A stretch of DNA of 37,933 bases from CAUZFZ01 sp963579025 (GTDB lineage Bacteria; Planctomycetota; Planctomycetia; Planctomycetales; Planctomycetaceae): contig CAUZFZ010000107.1 in the NCBI GenBank assembly GCA_963579025.1, positions 1 to 37,933 on the forward strand, given 5' to 3'. Below are positions 23,059-30,684 of the stretch, one piece after another. The position numbers and the translations under genes were made by a program. The notes under the pieces are model-generated. The model did not search any database, was not told where the DNA came from, and worked only from the letters and a program-made list of their open reading frames with translations. The number at the start of each line of letters is the position of its first letter. Position 1 is the first letter of the stretch.

Positions 23059-24014
23059 TATGCTACTGCCAGTTCTTCCAGCCGTTCACCGGCTTCGCCG
23101 TAGACGAATTGCGCGACACGCGGGTCGTCCGACATAAACGCCTCGTCCGGGGTTCCCTCGAAGACAATCTGCGGTTCGCCCGGCTGCAGTCGGTTGAGTG
23201 GATAAAACATGATGACCCGGTCCGCGACTTTACGGACCGTTGTCATCTCGTGCGTCACGATGATGCTCGTCACCGGACGCCGTTTGCGGGTTTTGAGAAT
23301 CAGCGAATTGATGACGTCGATCATGATCGGGTCGAGGCCGGTCGTTGGCTCGTCGTACAGGATGATGTCGGGCATCAACGCGAGTGTGCGGGCCAGGCCA
23401 ACGCGTTTACGCATTCCGCCGGAAAGTTCGGACGGCATTTTGCTGGCGGATGATGACGGCATGCCGACGTCTTTAAGACGCTCGGCAACGATCTGCTCAA
23501 GAAATGCGTATGACATCCGCGTGTTCTGGCGGAGTCCGAATGCAATGTTCTCAAAGACGTTCAGGCTGTCGAACAGGGCCGCTCCCTGGAACAGGTAGCC
23601 GAACCGCAGCCGATCTTCGACGAGTTCCTTTTCGGATCGCTTCGAAACCGGGATACCACCCCACAGGACGTCGCCCGATGTTGGTTCCAGCAACGCGGCC
23701 ATCAGTTTCATCGTGACGCTCTTGCCACACCCGCTCTCGCCGATCAGGCACAGTTTTTCACCAGCTCGTACATCGATCGAGATGTCTCGCAGAACCTCCT
23801 GCCGTCCGAAACTTTGACTGACATTGTGCAGCTCAATGATCGTGCGACCGGATTCGTCGCCGGTGAAGGGCTCGCTGAATTGGGTAGACGAGTGCGGAGT
23901 GGGCGCGGTGGCGGCGCGTGAGGACTCGCTGCCGTTTGGCTGAGTGTCTCGTTCTTTGACTGCTCTACGACTTGTCATCTCTCGACTCCTCACTCCGCAC
24001 TCCCGACTCCGCAC
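23058..24014 (-). CDS. mlaF: ABC transporter ATPase (MlaF-like)
   Basis: The ATP-binding subunit of the MCE-type phospholipid transporter. Residues counted from the GTG at 24014: Walker A GESGCGKS (92-99), signature LSGGM (197-201), Walker B DIILYDEPTTGLD (from 216), H-loop in IIVTHEMTTV. The first 55 residues are not part of the ABC fold, and some are encoded by the low-complexity GAGTGCGGAGT repeats at the mlaE junction. The ATG at 23978, with AGGAG upstream, may be the true start, giving 306 residues. The GTG immediately follows the mlaE stop codon. The product works at the cytoplasmic face with MlaE. The gene is bracketed at both ends by repeat sequence. Confidence 0.93.
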   Translation of the reverse strand: MRSRECGVRSREMTSRRAVKERDTQPNGSESSRAATAPTPHSSTQFSEPFTGDESGRTIIELHNVSQSFGRQEVLRDISIDVRAGEKLCLIGESGCGKSVTMKLMAALLEPTSGDVLWGGIPVSKRSEKELVEDRLRFGYLFQGAALFDSLNVFENIAFGLRQNTRMSYAFLEQIVAERLKDVGMPSSSASKMPSELSGGMRKRVGLARTLALMPDIILYDEPTTGLDPIMIDVINSLILKTRKRRPVTSIIVTHEMTTVRKVADRVIMFYPLNRLQPGEPQIVFEGTPDEAFMSDDPRVAQFVYGEAGERLEELAVA

Positions 24015-24018
24015 TCAG
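23983..24018. repeat. Low-complexity ACTCCGCACTC repeats at the mlaE-mlaF junction
   Basis: On the plus strand the motifs ACTCC, ACTCCGCACTC, ACTCCGCACTCAG follow each other as imperfect direct repeats. They overlap the end of mlaE and the first codons of the longest mlaF frame. The location suggests that part of the annotated MlaF N-terminus is repeat-derived or untranslated. Confidence 0.5.
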
Positions 24019-24851
24019 ATGAGTGACGTCGCCGGCCAGATCGTCCAGTACAGCTCGTTCAGGAACATGCCCAGGAAGAAGTCGATCACCAGAATCGCCA
24101 TGAACGACGCAACGAACGCGCCTGTGGCCGCCTGACCGACACCTTCTGCTCCGGCTCCGCAGTTGAAACCGCGGTGGCAGGCGACCAGAGCTATCGCGGC
24201 TCCGAAGAACGTACTCTTGAACAGGCCGGACGATACGTCCCAGACCGTCACGAACTCTTTCGAGTGGTGCCAGTAAAACGTGCTGTCGATGCCGAGCACC
24301 TGAGTGCCGATCAACCAGCCGCCGAAGACTCCAATGCCATCGGCGAGGGCGGTCAGCAGGGGAATTAACAGGAAACAACTCAGGAACCGCGGAACGACCA
24401 GGTACTGGATTGGATTCGCCCCGAGAACGCGAAGGGCATCAATCTGCTCGGTGACACGCATGGTCCCAAGCTGTGCGGCCATTGCGCTACCGACTCGGCC
24501 CGCGAGCATCGTGGCTGCCAGGACGGGACCCAGTTCTGCGACCAGGGCGATATTCAGGACAGCTCCCAGCCGGGTTTCCATCTTCATGAGATGGAACTGG
24601 TTGTACGACTGGACGGCCAGCACCATCCCGATGAACAGCCCGGTGATCATGACAACCGGGATACTGCGGACGCCAACTTCGTACATGCATTCCAGCACGA
24701 CTCGGCGTCGTGGCAGGCCGCGGCACAGCCAGCTGAACATCGAAGCCGTGAATAGCGCGAACTCGCCGAGGGCCAGAACGCTGTCGATCAGCTTCTTACC
24801 CAGCGCGTGAATAACAGTGAAACGATCCTGCCCGGCAGTGATCGACGACAT
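24015..24851 (-). CDS. mlaE: MCE/Mla-type ABC transporter permease (MlaE-like)
   Basis: A 278-residue permease from the ATG at 24851, which has AGGGATG just upstream. The frame is open to 24932, but the added residues are Arg/Cys/Thr-rich and atypical. MlaE-family hallmarks are present: VVMITGLFIGMVLAVQSYNQ, ELGPVLAATMLAGRVGSAMA, then TEQIDALRVLGANPIQYLV, and a C-terminal GVGQAATGAFVASFMAILV followed by the last helix. Five or six membrane helices are expected. With mlaF and mlaD directly downstream it forms an mlaE-mlaF-mlaD operon for lipid transport between inner and outer membrane. The transport direction cannot be told from the sequence. Confidence 0.94.
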   Translation of the reverse strand: MSSITAGQDRFTVIHALGKKLIDSVLALGEFALFTASMFSWLCRGLPRRRVVLECMYEVGVRSIPVVMITGLFIGMVLAVQSYNQFHLMKMETRLGAVLNIALVAELGPVLAATMLAGRVGSAMAAQLGTMRVTEQIDALRVLGANPIQYLVVPRFLSCFLLIPLLTALADGIGVFGGWLIGTQVLGIDSTFYWHHSKEFVTVWDVSSGLFKSTFFGAAIALVACHRGFNCGAGAEGVGQAATGAFVASFMAILVIDFFLGMFLNELYWTIWPATSLI

Positions 24852-25075
24852 GACATCCCTGTCGGTTGTGGTCGCAGTAGTGTTCGCCCGACCGCGAGAC
24901 GCACCACAACGGTAACGGCCGCATGCTGGCAAACTCAGGTAGGAAAAGATGATGTAGAGCCAACGGAAGTCCAGATCTACAGAAGCCCGTGCACCTGCAA
25001 ATGTGGAATCGACCCACCATCACCTTCTCAATCTCGCGGGAGGCTAGCCGAAAACCCGGCGTTCCGGGGAGACCA

Positions 25076-25145
25076 CTTCGACCTGAGCCGTCTAAGCCGC
25101 CGTCCTGATAAGGCGGAGACGAAGGTTTGACTCCTTCTCGGGCTG
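25076..25145 (+). pseudogene. Degenerate tRNA-Ile(GAT)-like sequence
   Basis: The 3' part folds well. The anticodon stem CCGTC/GGCGG (25100-25104, 25112-25116) holds the seven-base loop CTGATAA with anticodon GAT. A 4-base variable region follows, then a T-arm GAAGG-TTTGACT-CCTTC (25121-25137), and a 3' acceptor strand TCGGGCT with discriminator G (25138-25145). A D-arm-like GAGCCGTCTAAGCC lies at 25085-25098 but lacks the paired GG. The 5' acceptor strand AGCCCGA is missing. A functional tRNA is unlikely. Confidence 0.4.
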
Positions 25146-25217
25146 CCTGGATTCGAAACACTGGAGCAAAAACAGGCTGACGCTGCATCGATCGAAACGG
25201 ATACCCACGCGCTTCGC

Positions 25218-25268
25218 GAGGTCGTGGTGTAATGGCAGCGCAACGGTCTTTTAAACCGCACAATCTAC
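25218..25268 (+). pseudogene. 5' fragment of a tRNA-Lys(TTT)-like sequence
   Basis: Starting at 25218, the first 43 positions fit a tRNA: T8, a D-arm with A14, G18, G19 and A21 (GTGTAATGGCAGCGC), and an anticodon stem-loop CGGT-CTTTTAA-ACCG with anticodon TTT at 25250-25252. After the variable region (ACAAT) there is no TTCRA loop and no strand pairing with the 5' acceptor GAGGTCG, so the T-arm and 3' end are lost. It lies 73 bases after the tRNA-Ile-like sequence. Confidence 0.45.
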
Positions 25269-25336
25269 AGGCAATGTGAAGTCCGTCGCGGGCCGGCGAT
25301 CCAACTGACCTGGATTCCGCCTGCTGTCACTGAGAG

Positions 25337-25378
25337 CGCCCCTGGAATGAGCCATCGGATCAGGGGCGTTTACTGATT
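25337..25378. terminator. Terminator-like hairpin CGCCCCTG/CAGGGGCG
   Basis: A perfect 8-bp GC stem (25337-25344 with 25371-25378) with a 26-base loop is followed on the plus strand by TTTACTG. It lies between the tRNA-like remnants (plus) and the rtcB remnant (minus) and could once have ended either transcript. The short T-run makes it weak. Confidence 0.4.
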
Positions 25379-25393
25379 GGCAGACCGTGGTCG

Positions 25394-25535
25394 CTATCGT
25401 CGCGAACCTTTGTAACTCAGAACCGGACGCAGCTCCCGTTCGATGCGAGTCAGTTCGGTTTGCGCTCGCATGACTGCGTCGATGTCACGGTACGCAGGGA
25501 TTATCGTGTCTGGTAGAGGCAAGTCTATTGCTCAT
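25394..25535 (-). pseudogene. rtcB: Remnant of RNA ligase rtcB (start plus C-terminus)
   Basis: The last 30 codons read IPAYRDIDAVMRAQTELT then RIERELRPVLSYKG, closely matching the C-terminus of the RtcB RNA-splicing ligase (AYKDID-V-AAQ-LV...LRPVLVVKG pattern). The body of the roughly 400-480-residue enzyme is absent. An ATG at 25535 has GAGGAAGGA 5 bases upstream and overlaps the stop of the rbfA-like frame as ATGA, an operon-style junction. That ATG frame ends after 16 codons, because the C-terminal piece is in another frame. This fits an internal deletion that removed most of rtcB and shifted the frame. No activity is expected. Confidence 0.6.
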
Positions 25536-25795
25536 AGTCGTCCTTCCTCATTCAGGTCACTCGTGGTCGGGACCGACACGACGCCGAATTTCAGCCTCGG
25601 CGCACGTTTGCGAGTGATTGAGGTGGCGACCGCGGAACGAAGTCGACCGGCAACTCGATCCAGTCGTTCCATCACGACAGATGCATCAGGACCGTCTTCG
25701 TGACTACTCGTAATACTGACTGTTACAAGAAGCTGCGCGGCATTCGGGGCTGGAGTGACAGACTCGACGATGAGTGACTGACTCGCTGGTCGTGA
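25532..25795 (-). pseudogene. RbfA-like (ribosome-binding factor A) C-terminal fragment
   Basis: An open frame without a usual start codon at its upstream end reads LIVESVTPAPNAAQLLVTVS, then VMERLDRVAGRLRSAVATSI and TRKRAPRLKFGVVSV, ending at a TGA (25532-25534). The spacing of the V-x-P...LLVTV strand, the AG-x-LR helix and the R-x-P-x-L-x-F strand matches the KH-type fold of RbfA. The N-terminal helix of the family is missing. The frame begins right after the stop of the upstream gene, so the 5' end seems to have been lost. It could still be translated from a non-standard start, but a remnant is more likely. Confidence 0.5.
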
Positions 25796-27064
25796 CTATT
25801 GATCGACGGACTTGGCTGCAATCAATAAATACGCACGAGCCTTCGTCTCCGGATCGCTGACGAAACCGGTCAGTTCCAGGGCTCGATCACGATCGGCCGT
25901 GCAGGCGATCAATTCCAGAAGAAAGTCGTCACCACAGGCAATCTCGTTGCGCTTCTGGCACTCGCTCACGATGCGTTCGCTGATGAGAACACTCAATCGC
26001 GGAAATCCAATCGCGGTTCCACCGAATGTGAATGAATAGCGGCCGTTGTCCTCCCGTTCCGGCTGCGTCTCGACCAGCTTCACAAGTCGCAGCGAGCCGG
26101 CGACTGCTTCGGCAAAGGCGGCATCCGCTGCGGAGCGATCTCCGAGCACCAGATGCAGGCCAGCCAGCGTGACGTGGTTCCGTGTCGTCTGATACTGCAG
26201 TTTCCAACGTTCTTCCCAGGACGCGTCGGCTGAAATGCTGGAAGGCTCGACGGACGTGGTCAGCCATTTGAGGTGAGGTGTCGCTGCTTCTGGATCGAGA
26301 TGGAACCAGGCGACGCCGAACAAACCGACGGTCTGGAGCGAAAACTCTCCGCGCAGCCCTCGTTTGCCTGCCTCAGCGAAGACCAGCGGTGCGAAACGTG
26401 TCACGAGCATTTCGGCCGGTTTCGCAACATCCTGAATCCCAATGGCACGTGCGGCCGCGACTGCACGTGCGGCCATCGCCGCTCGTCGAAATTGCATCTG
26501 CATTCTCTGCACTGGCGGCAAATCGACCAGTAATCGCAGAGCAAGTTCCGGATCGACAGTCGTCGCGCCAAGCACGACGGCAAGTCGGAGATTCTCACGG
26601 CTTTGCTCGGGACAGGCTTTTTCGATCATCTGCATGGTCAGGCCGGGGTCGACCTGTCCCAGTCGTTCCACAATGAACTGAAATGCGACAAGCCCGTCTT
26701 TGCTGGACACAATCGTGGCAAGCTGACTGAAGTCTTCCGGGCTCGTGCCGGTCGTGATGGCTTGCCTGAACATCGGAAAGACGATCGGGACCAGTTCCTT
26801 TCCCTTGGAGTCGTACGCAGAGAGCATCTTCTCCGCCTCGTCGAGCCATTTTACGGCCGTGTCACGATCCCGCTCAACTTGCAGAGACGCAGCCCGGGTC
26901 ATCAGGATCGACCGCTTCACAAGATCAAACGTGTTGTTCGGCCGCAGTGCGCTTTTTCCTGCTTCTGCTACGGCGAGCTTCAGCAGTTCGTCGTCGGCCC
27001 GAACGCGGTCAGAGGCGTGTATCAACATGGCAACGACAATTGCAAAGCTCTGAAAACGCGGCAT
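25796..27064 (-). CDS. Exported alpha-helical protein of unknown function
   Basis: A 422-residue product from the ATG at 27064, where the signal peptide MPRFQSFAIVVAMLIHASDR begins (cleavage near VRA). The in-frame start at 27118 would place 18 residues before the leader and is less likely. The mature protein is nearly all helical, with repeated Ala/Leu-rich helix pairs (for example PELALRLLVDLPPVQRMQMQ and SAADAAFAEAVAGSL), suggesting an alpha-solenoid (TPR/HEAT-like). No catalytic motif is recognised. A periplasmic location is inferred from the leader. The gene lies downstream of the 866-residue PQQ-propeller gene on the same strand, with a gap of 343 bases. Confidence 0.8.
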   Translation of the reverse strand: MPRFQSFAIVVAMLIHASDRVRADDELLKLAVAEAGKSALRPNNTFDLVKRSILMTRAASLQVERDRDTAVKWLDEAEKMLSAYDSKGKELVPIVFPMFRQAITTGTSPEDFSQLATIVSSKDGLVAFQFIVERLGQVDPGLTMQMIEKACPEQSRENLRLAVVLGATTVDPELALRLLVDLPPVQRMQMQFRRAAMAARAVAAARAIGIQDVAKPAEMLVTRFAPLVFAEAGKRGLRGEFSLQTVGLFGVAWFHLDPEAATPHLKWLTTSVEPSSISADASWEERWKLQYQTTRNHVTLAGLHLVLGDRSAADAAFAEAVAGSLRLVKLVETQPEREDNGRYSFTFGGTAIGFPRLSVLISERIVSECQKRNEIACGDDFLLELIACTADRDRALELTGFVSDPETKARAYLLIAAKSVDQ

Positions 27065-27407
27065 GTGTGTCCCCGCCTGTGTGTGGTTTCTCAGTGGAAG
27101 TTTCCTGATCGTCGGCATTTCGCGTGAACGCGCCCGCGAGTTTTATCCGGACGCCTGGATACAGCCCCACGATATCAACCAGTTTCTCGGCAAACCGCGG
27201 GGGACATGCCGCCAGCCTGCGTTTTGTGTCCTGCCAGCCAAGCCCTTACATGTGCTTCTTTCGGCAGAACTGCTTGAGTTCGCACCAAGACGATTCCGCA
27301 CATCGCACGCTGAACGGCAGAACCGAGCGCTGAAGAATCGTCCAATCGTCCTCGGAGAAGTCTCACTGAAGGAACCGTTCAAGGCGGCGCGTTCCTGCGA
27401 GTGTTGT
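27065..27407. other. Intergenic stretch, no clear gene
   Basis: On the minus strand a short open stretch at about 27075-27230 has codon-like composition (PPRFAEKLVDIVGLYPGVRI) but no start codon and no family I recognise. It may be a decayed gene end. No repeat, terminator or RNA feature was seen. Confidence 0.35.
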
Positions 27408-30008
27408 TTACTTCTCGGCGTGACCGGTCGGACGGTTTGCTTCCGGTTCGAAGCAGTACAGCGTGTTGTTGACGTTGGGACTGAAGAACAGGCGGCCGTT
27501 GGCGGCGATGGGAGTTGTGCAGGCGCGAGGGGCGAAGCCGCGGCTTTGCCAGACAATTCGGCCGGTGTTCAGGTCGCGGGCATAGAGGCCGCTGGTGCTG
27601 ACCGCGTAGGAAATGCGGGCCGTCGTCAGCAGGACGGGAGCACAGGAATGATCGGGACAGCCAGCGAGAACTTCGCGGTTGTTGCGGATGATCGGCTTGC
27701 CGCTGGCCAGATCCCGGAGGATGCCATGGCCACCATAGCCGCGAGTGACGAAAAAGTTATCGCCAAGCGCCGGGCTGTGTGAGTAGCTCACGCGGTCTGC
27801 TTTCCACTTCAGGCTGCCGTCTATCGCTGAGGTGCAGTACATCGGCGCACCGGACTGGCCTCCCAGATAAAGCAAACCGTCGCGAGCGGCCGGGCGACCG
27901 TAGCCATGCACGTGGTAATCGGCGGTCGTCCACAAGACTTTCCCAGTCTTCGGTTCGACGGCCATGGTGCCACCGGCGCCGTTGCCCCAGGTCTGGCCGC
28001 AGGAAAAGAACATCACTCCATCCAGCACGCATGCGCCGCCCGCCAGTGACTTTTCATTGCCGGGCAGTGTGATCTTCCACAGTGGTTCGCCACTCACGAC
28101 GTCGAAGGCTTTGGCGACTGGCCTCACAGGTTCGGCGTCGGTCGTGATTCCGGCCACGACATCACCGACCACGATCGGCGCAGTGCGGCACGTGCCCTGC
28201 AATGAACCCCACGGCTGCTGCCAAAGCTGGTGACCAGTTGCCGCATCGAATGCGGTCAGCGTTGGGCCTCCTTCTTTGGGGCCACGGCGGCGTGATGTGC
28301 GGCCGTTACGAGTGACGAACAGGCGGGTCAATGCAGCCGAACGCTGGCGCTGCGGGCCACCGTCCCGTCGATCCAGCAGCAACTGCTTCCAGCCGTCCAT
28401 TGGTCCGGTCAAACGCTGTCGCCAGCGAATTCGCCCCGTTGCCTGTTCAATCGCGGCCATCGTGCCAGCTTCAGAGATGAAATACAGACTGTCGTCGTCG
28501 GCGCTCATTTGCACTCGCAAATCGAACGGCCGCATCGCCCAGCGGACACGCAGCGGCGGCTTCAGATGCGGATCGTCGACACTGCCCGTATTGCCCTGGT
28601 CCATGCTGGCGACCGGAGCGCCGTAGAGTCGGCCGGTGGCAGATTCGGTCCGCGTGCGGACTTCATGGAGATTGGCCATCTTGTTCGGCAGCGAAACTTC
28701 GCTGATAGCTTTGCCTGGTGTGGACGAAGCCAGCCCGTAGAGATAGCCGTCGTCGCAACCAAAATACACAACGCCGTCGGCGATGGCCGGAGTCGATGCG
28801 ATGGGGCGGCCGAAGGGCGTTTTGAACGTGAATGGTTTTGGTTTGAAGTCTGGCCATGCGCCGGATGAACTGAGCGCAACCACGTGCAAATCACCCAGCA
28901 CAGTTCCGAACACACAGTGTCCACGTGACAGGACGGGTGACGCGATCGCCCCAGTGAAACGGCGCTGGTCTAACGTGTTGTCAGTGCGCGCGGCCCAGCG
29001 GACCCGCCGCGAGTCGCCATCCCATGCATGCACGCCCATGTAATGTGTCGGCACATACGCGGTCGTGCCACGTACGGCTGGTGTGGCCAGCACGGCCCAT
29101 ACCGAACCGGGGTAACCGCTGAAGCGAAAATCCTTCTTGGGGTCGAAGTCGCCAGAATCGAGCCGGCAGCGCATAAAGCCGCCGAACTGGTCGGTACCCG
29201 GATGGCCCAGATACACCCAGTTGCCGCTGATTGCCGGTCCCATGGGAATGCCAGGGTCCTTGCCCAGCGGAGCTCGATTACACCACAGCAGTCGCGGCCG
29301 ATCGCCTGCGTCCTCCAGGCAATACAAATCCCAGCCCATGTTCACAACCAGCCGTTTGCCACTGACTGCGACTTCGCCACTCGCGTAGTGCGGATCGTGA
29401 TAGCTGCCGGGAAAGCCAGTCGCCTTCTTATTCGTCTTCGGGTCCTGGTAGGTCTGATAGTGGTCCCAGCGCCACCGCTCCTTCCCGTCAGCATCCAGGC
29501 AGTGCAATACCGCATCGAGCGACTGAAAGTAGACCGAATTGTTGGCCCACGTCGCTGACCCCAGGATCGGCGAGCCGATGTTCCGTGTTTTGATGACCTG
29601 TCCATTGTCGATATCGAGCACGTGAAACTGCCCGGCCGTCGTGCCAAAGTAAACCCGTTCACCGGCGACGCACACGGACGAGGTATTCCCGCCCATCGCC
29701 GACTTTCCATCAGGAGCCGACATCCAGACAATCCGGTTTGCTGCTGAGTCGATGCAGTATGCCGTACCCATCTGATCGACGACGTAAACCCTGCCATTCA
29801 CAACAGCCGGCGCAGTCGTCACCGCGTCACCCAGTTGAATACAAACGGACAACTTCAGTGGCGGTTGTAATTCTGCGTCTGCCGCATCACCGGAATGCGA
29901 CGCCGAACGCATGAATTGCGGCCAGTCATCTGCAAGCGTGCGATCGACGGGAAAACGACATACAACGGCACCTGTCAGCAGGACGACGTATCGAAGAGTT
30001 CGCAACAT
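27408..30008 (-). CDS. Large exported PQQ-type beta-propeller protein
   Basis: An 866-residue protein with an N-terminal signal peptide (core YVVLLTGAVV, cleavage near TLA), then the family opening DDWPQFMRSASHSGDA. Repeated blades of the PQQ type follow (GRVYVVDQMGTAYCID, GERVYFGTTAGQFHVLDID, DGVVYFGCDDGYLYGL, GLYARDLNTGRIVWQSRG), enough for two propellers in tandem. A proline-containing linker of mixed sequence lies near the middle (residues about 560-590, RRRGPKEGGPTLTAFDAATG). The WxDxxTGxxxW pattern common to PQQ-binding dehydrogenase blades is present in weak form, but no enzyme active site is evident. A periplasmic binding or assembly role is inferred. Confidence 0.88.
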   Translation of the reverse strand: MLRTLRYVVLLTGAVVCRFPVDRTLADDWPQFMRSASHSGDAADAELQPPLKLSVCIQLGDAVTTAPAVVNGRVYVVDQMGTAYCIDSAANRIVWMSAPDGKSAMGGNTSSVCVAGERVYFGTTAGQFHVLDIDNGQVIKTRNIGSPILGSATWANNSVYFQSLDAVLHCLDADGKERWRWDHYQTYQDPKTNKKATGFPGSYHDPHYASGEVAVSGKRLVVNMGWDLYCLEDAGDRPRLLWCNRAPLGKDPGIPMGPAISGNWVYLGHPGTDQFGGFMRCRLDSGDFDPKKDFRFSGYPGSVWAVLATPAVRGTTAYVPTHYMGVHAWDGDSRRVRWAARTDNTLDQRRFTGAIASPVLSRGHCVFGTVLGDLHVVALSSSGAWPDFKPKPFTFKTPFGRPIASTPAIADGVVYFGCDDGYLYGLASSTPGKAISEVSLPNKMANLHEVRTRTESATGRLYGAPVASMDQGNTGSVDDPHLKPPLRVRWAMRPFDLRVQMSADDDSLYFISEAGTMAAIEQATGRIRWRQRLTGPMDGWKQLLLDRRDGGPQRQRSAALTRLFVTRNGRTSRRRGPKEGGPTLTAFDAATGHQLWQQPWGSLQGTCRTAPIVVGDVVAGITTDAEPVRPVAKAFDVVSGEPLWKITLPGNEKSLAGGACVLDGVMFFSCGQTWGNGAGGTMAVEPKTGKVLWTTADYHVHGYGRPAARDGLLYLGGQSGAPMYCTSAIDGSLKWKADRVSYSHSPALGDNFFVTRGYGGHGILRDLASGKPIIRNNREVLAGCPDHSCAPVLLTTARISYAVSTSGLYARDLNTGRIVWQSRGFAPRACTTPIAANGRLFFSPNVNNTLYCFEPEANRPTGHAEK

Positions 30009-30152
30009 GTTCCGCTCCCACCAGTAATCCGAGTTCCATCAGTTCGGCGCTCACCAGACGACCTCGACCGATTCTACAGTGAACTACACACCAACGCCTG
30101 CGCGATGGCACTGCGACGCGTTCATGTGCGCAAGTTGAGCAGAGTGACTCCA

Positions 30153-30548
30153 TCAATTTTGTTCCCGCTCCCCTTGTATCTCTTTCATCGGTCTGGTGTG
30201 CCAGTACACCCACGCAATTAACACGCCCTGAAACGGCAATCGCAACAGGTGAAACAATGGTGGTCCGGGAAATACGTTCTGATTCTGGTAAACGTGAATG
30301 TTCGCAGGAAAGACGGCGATCAGCAGAGCGATCATGCTCCACGCTGCCAACGTCGAGTAGCGTGGAATCAGAATTAGGACGCCGAGCACGATTTCACAGA
30401 CGCCGCTCAGATAGACCAGTTCCGTGTGTAGCGGCAGATACGGTGGCATGATCCTCATGTAGAAGCCGGGTGTGACGAAGTGCATCGTCCCTGCGCCGAT
30501 CATCAAGACCGCCAGCACGCACCTGGAACCGGCCTTCGTTCGACTCAT
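30153..30548 (-). CDS. DoxX-like small membrane protein
   Basis: A 131-residue protein from the ATG at 30548, which has AAGGA about 7 bases upstream. The frame extends to 30590, but those residues lack a start signal. Four hydrophobic segments are visible: CVLAVLMIGAGTMHFV, LVYLSGVCEIVLGVLILI, WSMIALLIAVFPANI and LPFQGVLIAWVYW. The motif GAGTMHFVTPGFYMRIMPPYLP is typical of the DoxX/DoxD-like family. Members sit in the inner membrane and are linked by context to redox or thiol stress in other bacteria. The role here is unknown. It lies between the PQQ-propeller gene and the sulfatase gene on the same strand. Confidence 0.88.
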   Translation of the reverse strand: MSRTKAGSRCVLAVLMIGAGTMHFVTPGFYMRIMPPYLPLHTELVYLSGVCEIVLGVLILIPRYSTLAAWSMIALLIAVFPANIHVYQNQNVFPGPPLFHLLRLPFQGVLIAWVYWHTRPMKEIQGEREQN

Positions 30549-30684
30549 GCGGATTGTCCTTCGCAAAGGCGGTGGCAGGTATCGGATCACCGAACACGAT
30601 GAGTCCCAGGACGACTCTTACGTCCGTCTGGCAGGCAAACAGAACGGCGAGAGGATCCGGCTACCGTTCAGCTCCCTGACTCTG

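Larger units (their letters stand above)
24852..25393. other. Non-coding stretch with tRNA-like remnants
   Basis: No intact gene is seen in 542 bases. The first 220 bases upstream of mlaE are the likely promoter region, but no clear -35/-10 pair stands out. After that come two degenerate tRNA-like sequences (25076-25145 and 25218-25268) and a GC hairpin (25337-25378). Confidence 0.5.

Noticed and set aside
25218..25294. A functional tRNA-Lys gene
   Set aside because: The D-arm and anticodon arm are good, but no T-arm with TTCRA and no 3' strand pairing with the acceptor can be found.
25443..25703. An 86-codon plus-strand frame
   Set aside because: It is antisense to the rbfA-like and rtcB remnants, which show real family similarity, and has no domain of its own.
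27143..27556. A 137-codon minus-strand frame before the 866-residue PQQ gene end
   Set aside because: It overlaps the PQQ-propeller gene end in another frame, is Ser/Arg-rich and has no recognisable family or start signal.
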